From the NCBI RefSeq assembly GCF_036088315.1, contig NZ_CP107996.1, positions 4,857,501-4,921,500 on the forward strand: a DNA stretch of 64,000 nucleotides. The letters run 5' to 3'. The position numbers were made by a program, and so were the translations under genes. A model generated the notes under the pieces. The model made no database searches. It was given only the letters and a program-made list of their open reading frames with translations, and was not told where the DNA came from. Source of the stretch: Streptomyces sp. NBC_00344 (GTDB taxonomy: Bacteria; Actinomycetota; Actinomycetes; Streptomycetales; Streptomycetaceae). The first letter of the stretch is position 1; each line of letters opens with the position of its first letter. Positions 16,646 to 25,481 of the stretch are shown here, piece by piece.

Positions 16646-16683
16646 GAAGAGCCGCACCCAGCTCCGGCCGGGTGCGGCTCTTC
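16646..16683 (+). terminator. Terminator after ohr
   Basis: A perfect 14-base-pair stem (16646-16659 with 16670-16683; arm GAAGAGCCGCACCC) with a ten-base loop begins 15 bases after the ohr stop. The right arm ends in CTCTTC, with no U-tract. Confidence 0.85.
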
Positions 16684-16811
16684 GCGGGTACGGCGGTACG
16701 CCGCGCCATTGCCCGGTGAACGGCGCTGTGGATACGCTGTGTTCGTTATTCCGACCATTGGCCGGGGTTTCGAACACTGGAGTGCCGACAAGAAGGGGTG
16801 GGTGGACCACC

Positions 16812-17582
16812 ATGGGGCGACTGGTCCCGGCGGTGACCCGGGCGCTGGACATACTCGAGCTGTTCCTCGAAGGAGACGGCTCGCTGTCGGCGCCCGATGT
16901 GACCCGCAGACTTCAACTCCCGCGCACCACGGTGCACGAGCTGCTCACCACGCTCGCGGCCCGCGCCTATCTGGTGCCCGTCCCCGAACAGCCCGGGCGG
17001 TACCGGCTCGGCGTCCGGACATACCAGCTCGGCAGCCGTTACGCCGAGCAGCTCGACCTCGCGGCCGAGGGGCAGCAGGTCGCCCGTGAGGTCGCCGAGA
17101 CCTGCGACGAGACCGTGCATGTGGCCATCCTCGAGGACACCGATGTCATCTACATCGCGAAGGTGGACTCCACCCATGCGGTCCGGATGGTCTCGGCCGC
17201 CGGGCGCAGGCTGCCCGCGCACTGCACCTCCGTCGGGAAGATGCTGCTCGCTTCGCTGCCCGAGGCCGAGCGCGATGCCCGGATCTCCGGACGGGAGCTC
17301 ACCGCGATGACACCCAACAGCATGACGGATGCGGACGCCCTGCGGGAAGCGCTCGCCGCGATCCGCGAGCGGGGCGTAGCGGTCGAGCACCGTGAGTCGA
17401 ACCCGGACGTGAGCTGCGTGGCCGCGCCGGTACGCAACGGCGCGGGGCGGGTCGTCGCGGCGCTCTCCATCTCCGTACCGATGATCCGGTGGAGCGACGA
17501 GCGCGAGAGTGAGCTGGAGCAGCTGGCGCTCAAGGGCGCGGCCGAACTCTCCACCCGGCTCGGCCACCGGGGACTCGGATGA
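16812..17582 (+). CDS. IclR-family transcriptional regulator
   Basis: A 256-residue IclR protein: winged helix (AVTRALDILELFLEGDGSLSAPDVTRRLQLPRTTVHELLTTLAARAYL, residues 5-55), then the effector domain with ETVHVAILEDTDVIYIAKVDS, LPAHCTSVGKMLLA and SCVAAPVRNGAGRVVAALSISVP. Such regulators commonly sense sugar acids or aromatic acids. The stop overlaps the ATG of the SMP-30 lactonase gene (ATGA), so the two are co-translated, and the effector is probably the lactone or acid handled by that enzyme. It is also the nearest sugar-type regulator to the 19-28 kb locus. Confidence 0.9.
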   Translation: MGRLVPAVTRALDILELFLEGDGSLSAPDVTRRLQLPRTTVHELLTTLAARAYLVPVPEQPGRYRLGVRTYQLGSRYAEQLDLAAEGQQVAREVAETCDETVHVAILEDTDVIYIAKVDSTHAVRMVSAAGRRLPAHCTSVGKMLLASLPEAERDARISGRELTAMTPNSMTDADALREALAAIRERGVAVEHRESNPDVSCVAAPVRNGAGRVVAALSISVPMIRWSDERESELEQLALKGAAELSTRLGHRGLG

Positions 17583-18421
17583 ACCGCCCGGACGTGGCAG
17601 TACGTGAGCATGCGGTCCTCGGCGAGGGCCCGACCTGGGATCCGCTGACCGGCCGGCTCATCTGGGTCGACATCCTGTCCGCCCGGATCCACACCTTCGA
17701 TCCGGTGAGCGGCCGGCGCACCGTCATGGCCACCGAGCAGCACGTCGGCGCCGCCAAGCCGCGGGCCGGCGGGGGACTCGTGGCCAACCTGCGGGACGGG
17801 GTGGGCCTCTACGGGCCCGAAGGCGGTTTCTCCTGGCTGGTGCACGACCCGGTGGTCGGGCGGCGGGGCAATGACGCCGCCGTCGCGCCCGACGGTGCGC
17901 TCTGGGCGGGCACCATGCGGTACGACGAGGCACCCGGCGGCGGCACACTGACCAGGATCACCGCGGACGGCAACGTCGCGCAGCAACTGACCGCAGGCGT
18001 CTCCAACGGCACCGGCTGGAGCCCCGACGGCTCCCTGATGTACTACATCGACTCTCCGACCCGGCGGATCGACGTCTTCGACTTCGACGGCGGACTCCCT
18101 TACAACCGGCGGGAGTTCACGCTGATCGAGGAGGGGGCGGGATACCCCGACGGGCTGACGGTCGACGGGGCGGGCTGCGTCTGGGTGGCCCTCTGGGACG
18201 GCGCCGCCGTGCGCCGCTACACCCCGGAAGGCGCCCTGGACCGTACGATCCCGCTGCCCGTGAGCCGCCCCACCGCCTGCGCCTTCGGCGGCCGGGAACT
18301 GCGTGATCTCTACATCAGCACGGCCCGCGTCGGACTCGGAGCCCCGCCGCCGCTCGCCGGCTCGCTCCTGGTGCTGCCGGATGCCGGACAGGGTGTGCCG
18401 CAGCCGCCTTTCGCGGGCTGA
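17579..18421 (+). CDS. SMP-30/gluconolactonase-family lactonase
   Basis: A 280-residue six-bladed beta-propeller that hydrolyses sugar lactones with a divalent metal. Metal ligands are visible: Glu16 (LGEGPTWDP), Asn in VSNGTGWSPDGS and Asp in GYPDGLTVDGAG; DAAVAPDGALWAGTMRYDE is also typical. Substrates in the family include glucono-, galactono-, arabino- and xylono-lactone. Translation is coupled to the IclR gene. It could serve the sugar oxidation locus that begins 1 kb downstream on the other strand. Confidence 0.88.
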   Translation: MNRPDVAVREHAVLGEGPTWDPLTGRLIWVDILSARIHTFDPVSGRRTVMATEQHVGAAKPRAGGGLVANLRDGVGLYGPEGGFSWLVHDPVVGRRGNDAAVAPDGALWAGTMRYDEAPGGGTLTRITADGNVAQQLTAGVSNGTGWSPDGSLMYYIDSPTRRIDVFDFDGGLPYNRREFTLIEEGAGYPDGLTVDGAGCVWVALWDGAAVRRYTPEGALDRTIPLPVSRPTACAFGGRELRDLYISTARVGLGAPPPLAGSLLVLPDAGQGVPQPPFAG

Positions 18422-18494
18422 CGCACGGTCCCGGGCCCCACGGGAGGCCAGAACGCCGGAATGCCGGGGAGGCCGGGGGACGACCCCGTGGAGC

Positions 18495-18518
18495 GGCCCG
18501 CGCAGCGCGGGCCCTTTT
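18495..18518 (+). terminator. Terminator after the IclR/SMP-30 pair
   Basis: Eight-base-pair perfect stem GGCCCGCG/CGCGGGCC with loop CAG, followed by CTTTT at 18514-18518. A classical intrinsic terminator. Confidence 0.85.
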
Positions 18519-18616
18519 ACGGGACCGGATGACGGGACCGGGCAGTGGCCGCGAGACGGGCGGCCGTCCAGAGGCCCGGGATGTCACACTCCGGCCCCCG
18601 CGGCGCTCCCAGGTGC

Positions 18617-19231
18617 ATGAAGACATCACGGAACACCCCGTCCGGCCACCACGCCCCCGCCGCGTCGCACGCGGAGCACCACTACGCGCCGGGTGACACC
18701 GTCGGCTCCCGGGAGCTGACCACCATCCACGGCCGGCGGGTCAGTGTGCCGGCTCCCGGCCTGCTGACCCATCTGCAGTTCCGGCGCTTCGCCGGCTGCC
18801 CCTTCTGCAACACCCATCTGCGCTCGATCGCCGTCCGCCACAACGAGCTCGTGGACGCCGGGATCTTCGAGGTGGCGGTCTTCCACTCGTCGGCGAAGGC
18901 GATGCTGCCGCACCACGACGGTCTCCCCTTCGCGGTCGTTCCCGACCCGGAGAAGACGCTGTACGCGGCGTTCGGCGTGGGGTCGTCCAAGAAGGCCGTG
19001 TTCGACCCGCGGGTCTGGCCCACCGCGGTGCGCGGCTTCCCGGACGGCTGGCGCGGAAACAGGGCCGGCCGCCCTTCGTACCCCACCGAGCACGAGAGTG
19101 TCTTCGGCCTTCCCGCGGACTTTCTGATCAGCGGGGACGGCACCGTCCTGGCGGCGAAGTACGGCCGCAATGCGCTGGACCACTGGTCGGTCGGCGAACT
19201 GCTCGCACTGGCAGCGAACCACACCGGGTGA
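18617..19231 (+). CDS. Peroxiredoxin-like thioredoxin-fold protein
   Basis: A 204-residue AhpC/TSA-type protein with a CxxC site (FRRFAGCPFCNTHLRSI, Cys61 and Cys64), followed by VFHSSAKAMLPHHDGLPFAVVPDPEKTLYAAFGVGSS and PADFLISGDGTVLAAKYG. This matches the peroxiredoxin-like family used as thiol peroxidases or disulfide reductases; whether it reduces peroxides is not certain, since the CPFC pair looks more thioredoxin-like. A His-rich N-terminus (HHAPAASHAEHHY) precedes the fold. The ATG at 18617 has only a weak AGG upstream. Confidence 0.78.
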   Translation: MKTSRNTPSGHHAPAASHAEHHYAPGDTVGSRELTTIHGRRVSVPAPGLLTHLQFRRFAGCPFCNTHLRSIAVRHNELVDAGIFEVAVFHSSAKAMLPHHDGLPFAVVPDPEKTLYAAFGVGSSKKAVFDPRVWPTAVRGFPDGWRGNRAGRPSYPTEHESVFGLPADFLISGDGTVLAAKYGRNALDHWSVGELLALAANHTG

Positions 19232-19257
19232 GCCTGCCGGGGCCCGGACAGGGCTGC

Positions 19258-19286
19258 GCCCCGCAGGGGTCAGGCACCTGCGGGGC
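19258..19286. terminator. Bidirectional terminator between peroxiredoxin-like gene and mutarotase
   Basis: Ten-base-pair perfect stem GCCCCGCAGG/CCTGCGGGGC with a nine-base loop between two converging stop codons. Confidence 0.75.
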
Positions 19287-19306
19287 ACAGCGTTCCCTGG
19301 GGCCCG

Positions 19307-20473
19307 TCAGCGGGACGAGAACGCGTGGACGGTCGTGGTGCGGTAGGTCTGCCCCGGCCTGAGCACCGTGCTCGGGAAGGCCGGCTGGTTGGGGGAGTCC
19401 GGGTAGTGCTGGGCCTCGAGGCAGAGCGCGTCTCCCTGCCGGTAGAGCTTCCCGGATGTGCCCGCCAGCGTGCCGTCCAGCTGGTTGCCGGAGTAGAACT
19501 GCAGACCGGGCTCGGTCGTGTACATCTTCATCACCCGTCCCGACCCGGGATCGGCGAGTGTGAGCGCGTACTCGGGACGGGCGGTGATGCCCTTGTCCAG
19601 CGCCCAGTTGTGGTCGAAGCCCTTGCCGTACACGAGCTGCTGGTCAGCCTCCCGGATGTCGGCCCCGATCGCCTTCGCGCGACGGAAGTCGAAGGGGGTG
19701 CCGGAGACCCTGGGCAGGTCGCCGGTCGGGATGAGGGAGGAGCCGACCGGGGTGTAGCGGGCGGCGGCCAGCTCCAGGGTGTGGTCGTAGACGGAACCGC
19801 TGCCCTCACCTGCCAGGTTGAAATAGGTGTGGCTGGTGAGGTTGATGACGGTTGCCCGGTCCGTCGTCGCCTCGTAGTCGATCCGCCATTCCCCGTGCTG
19901 GGTGAGGGTGTAGGTGACCTGGACCCTGAGGGTGCCGGGGTAACCCATCTCGCCGTCGGGAGAAATCCGGGAGAGCACCAGCCCGCGATCGGAGCCACGG
20001 GTGAGGGGTTCGATGTGCCACATCTGCTTGTCGAAGCCCTTGGTGCCGCCGTGCAGGCTGTTCACCCCGTCGTTCAGGGGGAGTTGGTATCCGGCGCCGT
20101 CCAGGGTGAACTTCCCGCCGGCGATCCGGTTGCCGTACCGCCCGATCAGACCACCGAAGAAGGGGCTCTTGGCGGCATAGTCCGCGAGGTTGTCGAAACC
20201 CAGCGCGATGTTCGCCGTGTGTCCCCTGCGGTCGGGGACCTCCAGGGAATGGATGATCCCTCCGTAGGAGAGGACTTGGAGGCGGGTCCCGCCGTTGGCG
20301 ACCGTCCAGACATGGACCCTGGTGCCGTCGGCCAGTCTGCCGAAGAGCTCCTTCGACGGTGTGCCTCCCCCGGCGGCACGGGCACTGCCCATCGATGTGG
20401 TGGCGGCCACCCCGGCCGCCGCCGTCGCTGCTATCACGGTGCGTCTGCTCGGCTTGTGTGAACGGTTCAGCAT
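19307..20473 (-). CDS. galM: Aldose 1-epimerase (mutarotase), Tat-exported
   Basis: A 388-residue galactose-mutarotase-fold enzyme interconverting alpha and beta anomers. Catalytic His is in LTSHTYFNLAG and catalytic Glu in CLEAQHYPDSPNQPAF; GRYGNRIAGGKFTLDG and NSLHGG are family hallmarks. A twin-arginine signal (SRRTVIAATAAAGVAATT, residues 9-26, cut after ARA near 34) indicates folded export. It closes the mms/chvE transport operon (33-base gap after the permease gene), so it probably anomerises the sugar before uptake. A second, cytosolic mutarotase is encoded at 33.5 kb. Confidence 0.92.
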   Translation of the reverse strand: MLNRSHKPSRRTVIAATAAAGVAATTSMGSARAAGGGTPSKELFGRLADGTRVHVWTVANGGTRLQVLSYGGIIHSLEVPDRRGHTANIALGFDNLADYAAKSPFFGGLIGRYGNRIAGGKFTLDGAGYQLPLNDGVNSLHGGTKGFDKQMWHIEPLTRGSDRGLVLSRISPDGEMGYPGTLRVQVTYTLTQHGEWRIDYEATTDRATVINLTSHTYFNLAGEGSGSVYDHTLELAAARYTPVGSSLIPTGDLPRVSGTPFDFRRAKAIGADIREADQQLVYGKGFDHNWALDKGITARPEYALTLADPGSGRVMKMYTTEPGLQFYSGNQLDGTLAGTSGKLYRQGDALCLEAQHYPDSPNQPAFPSTVLRPGQTYRTTTVHAFSSR

Positions 20474-20506
20474 GCGTGCAGCTCCTCAGAGAGAGTCCTA
20501 CGGGAC

Positions 20507-21742
20507 CTATGAACCGACCTTGCGCTTGTTGTAGACGTCGAAGCCGACCGCGGCGAGCAGCACCAGCCCCTTGATGACCTGCTGGTAGTCGCTTCCGACA
20601 CCCACCAGGGACATGCCGTTGTTGAGCACGCCCAGGACGAGACCGCCGATGATCGCGCCGAACACGGTGCCGACGCCGCCGCTCATGGAGGCGCCGCCGA
20701 TGAAGGCCGCCGCGATGGCTTCGAGTTCGAAGTTCACTCCGGCGTTGGGGGTCCCGGCGCCGAGCCGGGCCGCGAAGACGACACCGGCCAGGGCCGCCAG
20801 GACACCCATGTTCACGAAGACCATGAAGATGGTCCGCTTGTCCTTGACGCCGGACAGCTTGGCCGCGGGCTGGTTGCCGCCGAGCGCGTACACATGCCGG
20901 CCGATGACCGCGTTGCGCATGACGAAGCCCAGTCCGATGAGCAGGGCGGCCAGGATCAGGAGTACGACCGGCACCCCCCGGTAGCTGGCGAGGGTCATCG
21001 TGAAGGCGAGGACCGCGGCGCTCATCGCCACGCACTTGGTGAGGAACAGGCCCCTGGGCAGGATGTCGAGTTCGTACTCCTTCTCGCGGCGGCGCGAGCG
21101 GAGCTCCTGGATCAGGACGACCGCGATCAGGCCCAGGCCCATCAGCAGGGTGAGGTTGTGGTAGTTCGTGTTCGGGCCGATCGCCGGCAGATAGCCGGTC
21201 GAGATCTTCTGGAAGCCGTCCGGGAGCGGTCCGACTGAGCGCGAGCCCAGGAGGATCTGCGTCGCGCCCCGGAAGATCAGCATTCCGGCGAGTGTGACGA
21301 TGAACGAGGGGATGCCCACATAGGCGATCCAGAAGCCCTGCCAGGCCCCGGCGGCCGCACCGATCAGCAGTGCGATCACCAGTGCCAGTACCCAGGGCAC
21401 CTTGTGATCGACCATCATGACGGCGCCGGCGGCGGAGACGAACGCCGCCAGCGAGCCGACGGAAAGGTCGATGTGGCCGGCGATGATGACGATCATCATG
21501 CCGATGGCCAGCACCAGGATGTAGCTGTTCTGGAGGACCAGATTGGTGACGTTGTTCGGCTTGAGCAGGACGCCGCCGGTCCAGATCTGGAACAGCACGA
21601 CGATCAGGCCGAGCGCGATCAGCATCCCGTACTGGCGCATGTTGCGGCGAGCGGCCTCCATCAGGAGGGCTCCGGTGGTGGAGCGGGGGACTTCGGGCGC
21701 CGGACCGGCGCTCTTCGGGGCTTCGGTGGTGACCGGACCCAT
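20507..21742 (-). CDS. mmsB: Multiple-monosaccharide ABC transporter permease
   Basis: A 411-residue integral membrane protein of the BPD_transp_2 family (RbsC/XylH/GguB) with about ten membrane segments, QNSYILVLAIGMMIVIIAGHIDLSVGSLAAF near residue 70-100, and the coupling motif NQPAAKLSGVKDKRTIFMVFVNMGVLAALAG. The length and long central cytoplasmic insert (QELRSRRREKEYELD) are those of the MmsB/GguB subgroup, which carries galactose, arabinose, xylose or fucose. It lies directly behind mmsA (5-base gap). Confidence 0.92.
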   Translation of the reverse strand: MGPVTTEAPKSAGPAPEVPRSTTGALLMEAARRNMRQYGMLIALGLIVVLFQIWTGGVLLKPNNVTNLVLQNSYILVLAIGMMIVIIAGHIDLSVGSLAAFVSAAGAVMMVDHKVPWVLALVIALLIGAAAGAWQGFWIAYVGIPSFIVTLAGMLIFRGATQILLGSRSVGPLPDGFQKISTGYLPAIGPNTNYHNLTLLMGLGLIAVVLIQELRSRRREKEYELDILPRGLFLTKCVAMSAAVLAFTMTLASYRGVPVVLLILAALLIGLGFVMRNAVIGRHVYALGGNQPAAKLSGVKDKRTIFMVFVNMGVLAALAGVVFAARLGAGTPNAGVNFELEAIAAAFIGGASMSGGVGTVFGAIIGGLVLGVLNNGMSLVGVGSDYQQVIKGLVLLAAVGFDVYNKRKVGS

Positions 21743-21747
21743 AACAA

Positions 21748-23292
21748 CTACCTTCTGTTCATGGTCATGTGGCGCATCAGCAGTTCCTGCGTCGCGTCAG
21801 CCCTGGCGACCTCACCGGTGAGCCGGCCCGCCGCCATCGTGTAGATGCGGTCGCACATGCCGAGCAGTTCGGGGAGTTCGGAGGAGATGAAGACAACGGC
21901 TTTGCCCTCGGCGGCGAGCTGGTCGATCACCGTGTAGATCTCGTACTTGGCGCCGACGTCGATGCCGCGTGTCGGCTCGTCGAGAATCAGGACGTCGGGG
22001 CCCGCGAAGATCCATTTGCTGAGGACGACCTTCTGCTGGTTGCCCCCCGACAGCCGGCCGACGTGTTCGAAGACGGTCGGGGCCTTGATGTTCATGGTTT
22101 TCCGGTACGACTCCGCGACCCGGGTCTCCTCGTGCTCATCGACCACGCCGCGCTTGGACACCTTCTTGAGCGCGCTCATCGTGATGTTGCGGCCGATGGT
22201 GTCGATCAGGTTGAGGCCGTAGTGCTTGCGGTCCTCGGTGACGTAGGCGATGCCGTGGCCGACCGCCTCGGGGACGGTTTTCGTACGGATCTCCCGGCCG
22301 TCCTTGAAGACCGAGCCGGAGATGTTGCGGCCGTAACTGCGCCCGAAGACGCTCATCGCGAGCTCGGTACGGCCCGCTCCCATCAGCCCCGCGATGCCGA
22401 CGATCTCACCCTTGCGCACATGGAAGGAGACATCGTCGACGATCTTGCGCTGCTGGTCGATGGGATGGTGGACGGTCCAGTTGCGCACCTCGAGGGCGGG
22501 CCGGGAGCCCGGGTCGCCCTCGTAGGCGGTGCGTTCGGGGAAGCGGTTGTCGAGGTCGCGGCCGACCATCCCGCGGATGATCCGGTCCTCGGTCGTCACC
22601 GCGGCCTTCACATCGAGGGTCTCGATGGTCCGCCCGTCGCGGATGATGGTGACGGAGTCGGCGACCGCGGCGATCTCGTTGAGCTTGTGCGAGATGATGA
22701 TCGAGGTGATGCCCTGGTCCTTCAGCTCCAGGATCAGATCGAGCAGCTTGGCGCTGTCGTCGTCGTTCAGGGCAGCGGTCGGCTCGTCGAGGATGAGCAG
22801 CTTGACCTCCTTGGAGAGCGCCTTCGCGATCTCCACCAACTGCTGCTTGCCGACCCCGATGTCGGCGACCCGGGTCTGCGGGTGCTCGTTCAGCCCGACC
22901 CGCTTCAGCAGCCTGGAGGCGTGCTTGAGCGTCTCGTTCCAGCTGATGAACCCGCGGTTCGCGTGCTCGTTGCCGAGGAATATGTTCTCGGCGATGGACA
23001 GATACGGGATGAGCGCCAGCTCCTGGTGGATGATGACGATCCCGCGCGCCTCGCTCGCCCGGATGTCCCGGAACGCGCAGTCGGCACCCTGGAAGAGGAT
23101 GTCTCCCTCGTAACTCCCGTGCGGATGCACCCCGCTGAGCACCTTCATCAGGGTCGACTTGCCCGCGCCGTTCTCACCGCAGACGGCGTGGACCTCGCCC
23201 TCGGCGACCGTCAGGGACACACCGGAGAGCGCGCGGACCCCGGGGAAGGTCTTGACGATCGAGCGCATCTCGAGAACCGGCGTGCCGGTCAC
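21748..23292 (-). CDS. mmsA: Multiple-monosaccharide ABC transporter ATPase (two ATP-binding domains)
   Basis: A 514-residue sugar-transport ATPase with two tandem ABC domains. The first has Walker [23 protein letters not shown] and [11 protein letters not shown]; the second has the weaker P-loop GLMGAGRTE but an intact signature [14 protein letters not shown] and [12 protein letters not shown]. This asymmetry is normal in the RbsA/XylG/GguA family. Its GTG start overlaps the chvE stop codon (GTGA), so the subunits are translated in sequence. Confidence 0.93.
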   Translation of the reverse strand: MTGTPVLEMRSIVKTFPGVRALSGVSLTVAEGEVHAVCGENGAGKSTLMKVLSGVHPHGSYEGDILFQGADCAFRDIRASEARGIVIIHQELALIPYLSIAENIFLGNEHANRGFISWNETLKHASRLLKRVGLNEHPQTRVADIGVGKQQLVEIAKALSKEVKLLILDEPTAALNDDDSAKLLDLILELKDQGITSIIISHKLNEIAAVADSVTIIRDGRTIETLDVKAAVTTEDRIIRGMVGRDLDNRFPERTAYEGDPGSRPALEVRNWTVHHPIDQQRKIVDDVSFHVRKGEIVGIAGLMGAGRTELAMSVFGRSYGRNISGSVFKDGREIRTKTVPEAVGHGIAYVTEDRKHYGLNLIDTIGRNITMSALKKVSKRGVVDEHEETRVAESYRKTMNIKAPTVFEHVGRLSGGNQQKVVLSKWIFAGPDVLILDEPTRGIDVGAKYEIYTVIDQLAAEGKAVVFISSELPELLGMCDRIYTMAAGRLTGEVARADATQELLMRHMTMNRR

Positions 23293-24407
23293 TGCAGCTC
23301 ACTCGCCTTGATGTAGCCCGAGTCGACCAGGACCGACTTGTAGTTGGACTTGTCCACGCTGACCGGGTTGAGCAGATAGGCGGGAACGACCTTCTTCTCG
23401 TTGTTGTATGTCTTGACGTCGTTGACCTGGGGCTTCTTCTTGTTCAGTACGGCGTCGGCCATCTGCACGGCCTGCTTGGCGAGCGCCCGGGTGTCCTTGT
23501 AGACGGTCTGCGTCTGCTGGGCCGCGATGATCGACTTCACCGATGCGACCTCGGCGTCCTGCCCGGTGACGAGGGGGTACGGCTTGGCCTTCGTGCCGTA
23601 GCCGTCCGACTTCAGCGCGGACAGCACACCGATCGATATCCCGTCGTACGGTGAGAGGACCGCGTCGACCTTCGCGCCCGAGGAGTACGCCTTGGTGAGC
23701 AGGTCGTCCATGCGCTTCTGCGCGGTCCCGCCGTCCCAGCGCAACGTGGTGACCTGATCGAGCGCGGTCTGCCGGGAGCGTACGACGAGCTGCTTCTTGT
23801 CGATGTACGGCTTCAGCGTCTTCATCGCGCCGTCGAAGAAGTAGCGGGTGTTGTTGTCGTCGGGCGAGCCGGCGAAGAGCTCGATGTTGAACGGCCCCTT
23901 CTTCCGGCCGCTCTTCAGCCCCAGCTTGTCGATCAGATAGGTCGCCTGGAGCACACCGACCTTCTCGTTGTCGAACGAGGCGTAGTAGTCGACGTTCGGG
24001 GTGCCGAGGATCAGCCGGTCGTACGAGATCACCTTGATGTGCTGGTCCGCCGCCTGCTGGAGCACGTCGGAGAGGGACTTGCCGTCGACAGCGGCGACGA
24101 CAAGGGCGTCGACGCCCTTGGTGATCATGTTCTCGATCTGGGCGACCTGCTGGTCGACGTTGTCGTCGCCGTACTGCAGATTGGTCTTGTAGCCCATGGC
24201 CTTGAACTGCTTGACCATGTTGTTGCCGTCGGCTATCCAGCGCTCGGAGGACTTGGTCGGCATGGCGATGCCGATCGTGGAGCCCTTGCCCCCGGTCTTG
24301 GTCTCCTTGCTGCCGCCCTCGCTGCTCTGCCCGCACGCGGCGAGGGAGAGGGTCAGGGCGCCGGCGGTCAGGGCGAGCGCGGCGCGGCGTGTGTGGCTCA
24401 TGGTCAT
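23289..24407 (-). CDS. chvE: Sugar-binding lipoprotein (ChvE type)
   Basis: A 372-residue periplasmic-binding-type protein anchored as a lipoprotein: [23 protein letters not shown], lipobox LAAC with lipidated Cys near residue 25. The mature domain starts [20 protein letters not shown], with [23 protein letters not shown] and [19 protein letters not shown] typical of ChvE/GguC-linked binding proteins for aldoses. Two starts are possible; ATG 24401 lies nine bases after GAAGGA, better than ATG 24407, which touches the stop of the upstream gene. It is the substrate-selecting subunit for MmsA/MmsB. Confidence 0.93.
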   Translation of the reverse strand: MTMSHTRRAALALTAGALTLSLAACGQSSEGGSKETKTGGKGSTIGIAMPTKSSERWIADGNNMVKQFKAMGYKTNLQYGDDNVDQQVAQIENMITKGVDALVVAAVDGKSLSDVLQQAADQHIKVISYDRLILGTPNVDYYASFDNEKVGVLQATYLIDKLGLKSGRKKGPFNIELFAGSPDDNNTRYFFDGAMKTLKPYIDKKQLVVRSRQTALDQVTTLRWDGGTAQKRMDDLLTKAYSSGAKVDAVLSPYDGISIGVLSALKSDGYGTKAKPYPLVTGQDAEVASVKSIIAAQQTQTVYKDTRALAKQAVQMADAVLNKKKPQVNDVKTYNNEKKVVPAYLLNPVSVDKSNYKSVLVDSGYIKASELQ

Positions 24408-25390
24408 CAGTCCTTCTCGGTGGAGGGGGAGACGGTGAAACGGTTGAGGGAGCCGGGCAGCCGGGAACCGAGCGGCGACATGCCGCCGTCCGCGCCGTGC
24501 CGTGCGAGCAGATCGAGGGCGAGCCGGCCGCGCCGGACACGCTCACGGGCGGTGTCGAGGGTGCGGTCGCGCAGCTGGGCGCCGTAGGGGTAGATGCCGG
24601 GCGACTTGGAGAGCCCGAACTTCAGGTAGATCGGCGCGCCGCGCCGGATCAGCTCGGCGGCCTCGTACATCCGGACGTAGCCGCCCAGGTCGTCGGGCGC
24701 CTCGATGTAGAGGTCCATGGGGGCGGCGGACACCCGGCGGATCTCCGTGAGGTGCGCGAGTGTGAGGTCGGACGGGATGTTGATGGAGTCCGCACCGAGC
24801 TGCTCGAACACGGCATACGAGGCCGGGTTCACCGGGCCGATGAGCGCGGAGACCTTGAAGGTGGTGTCGGCGGGGATCACCCCGGCGGAGCGCAGCCGGT
24901 GCAGTGACCAGAGCACACCCTCGTCCGCGACGAGAAGGCACTTCACCCCGAGCCCGGTGGCGCGGACGGCGTCCTCGAGGGAACCGGCGACCGCGTCGTG
25001 GCCCCGGGCCCGCAGCCCGCCGCCGCCCGATTCGGTACGGGTGGAGGCGCCGATGTCCCAGGTGCCGCGCGGCCCGGTGAACAGGCACAGTTCGATGTCG
25101 CGCTCGGCGCAGGCGTCCACCATGTCGGTTATCTCGGTGTCCGTGAGCATCCAGACGCCGCTGCCCTGGCTGATGCGGTGGATGGGCACGTCGAGCTGGG
25201 CGGACTCCTTGAGTACGACGTCGAGCGCCTCGGGCCCTTCGACGGAGGGCACTTCGGTGCGCCAGGTGCCGCCGTCGGGGAAACACCGGCCGGAGGCGTC
25301 GGTGGGGCTGAGCGCGGGCGCGGCGAGGCCGAGGGCGGCGAGTGCCTGTTCGCCGGGACGGCGGGGGGAGGAGGCGGATGCGTCGGTCAC
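24407..25390 (-). CDS. TIM-barrel-like protein of unknown function (U32-peptidase-like) in sugar locus
   Basis: A 327-residue cytosolic protein. Features include [117 protein letters not shown] and [36 protein letters not shown], repeated beta-alpha units that suggest a TIM barrel and recall U32-type collagenase-like proteins. No catalytic site is clear. GTG 25390 follows AAGGAA at seven bases, better than ATG 25456. It overlaps chvE by one base, so it belongs to the transport operon; a sugar-related lyase, aldolase or isomerase role is possible but only inferred. Confidence 0.62.
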   Translation of the reverse strand: MTDASASSPRRPGEQALAALGLAAPALSPTDASGRCFPDGGTWRTEVPSVEGPEALDVVLKESAQLDVPIHRISQGSGVWMLTDTEITDMVDACAERDIELCLFTGPRGTWDIGASTRTESGGGGLRARGHDAVAGSLEDAVRATGLGVKCLLVADEGVLWSLHRLRSAGVIPADTTFKVSALIGPVNPASYAVFEQLGADSINIPSDLTLAHLTEIRRVSAAPMDLYIEAPDDLGGYVRMYEAAELIRRGAPIYLKFGLSKSPGIYPYGAQLRDRTLDTARERVRRGRLALDLLARHGADGGMSPLGSRLPGSLNRFTVSPSTEKD

Positions 25391-25420
25391 AGGCGGGTTC
25401 CTTGCATACTCGGTAGCGCG

Positions 25421-25447
25421 TTCGGTATTTCGGACACGGTTCGTGTC
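25421..25447. promoter_or_regulatory. Operator-like elements upstream of the sugar transport operon
   Basis: TTCGGTATTTCG (25421-25432) differs by one base from the box TTCGATATTTCG found twice upstream of the dehydratase gene. Immediately next to it is a perfect inverted repeat GACACG-GTT-CGTGTC (25433-25447). Both lie between the alcohol dehydrogenase stop and the start of the TIM-barrel-like gene, where a promoter for the transport operon is expected. Confidence 0.55.
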
Positions 25448-25481
25448 GTTGGGCATGGGCCGGTGCCCGGCCTGGTGGGAT

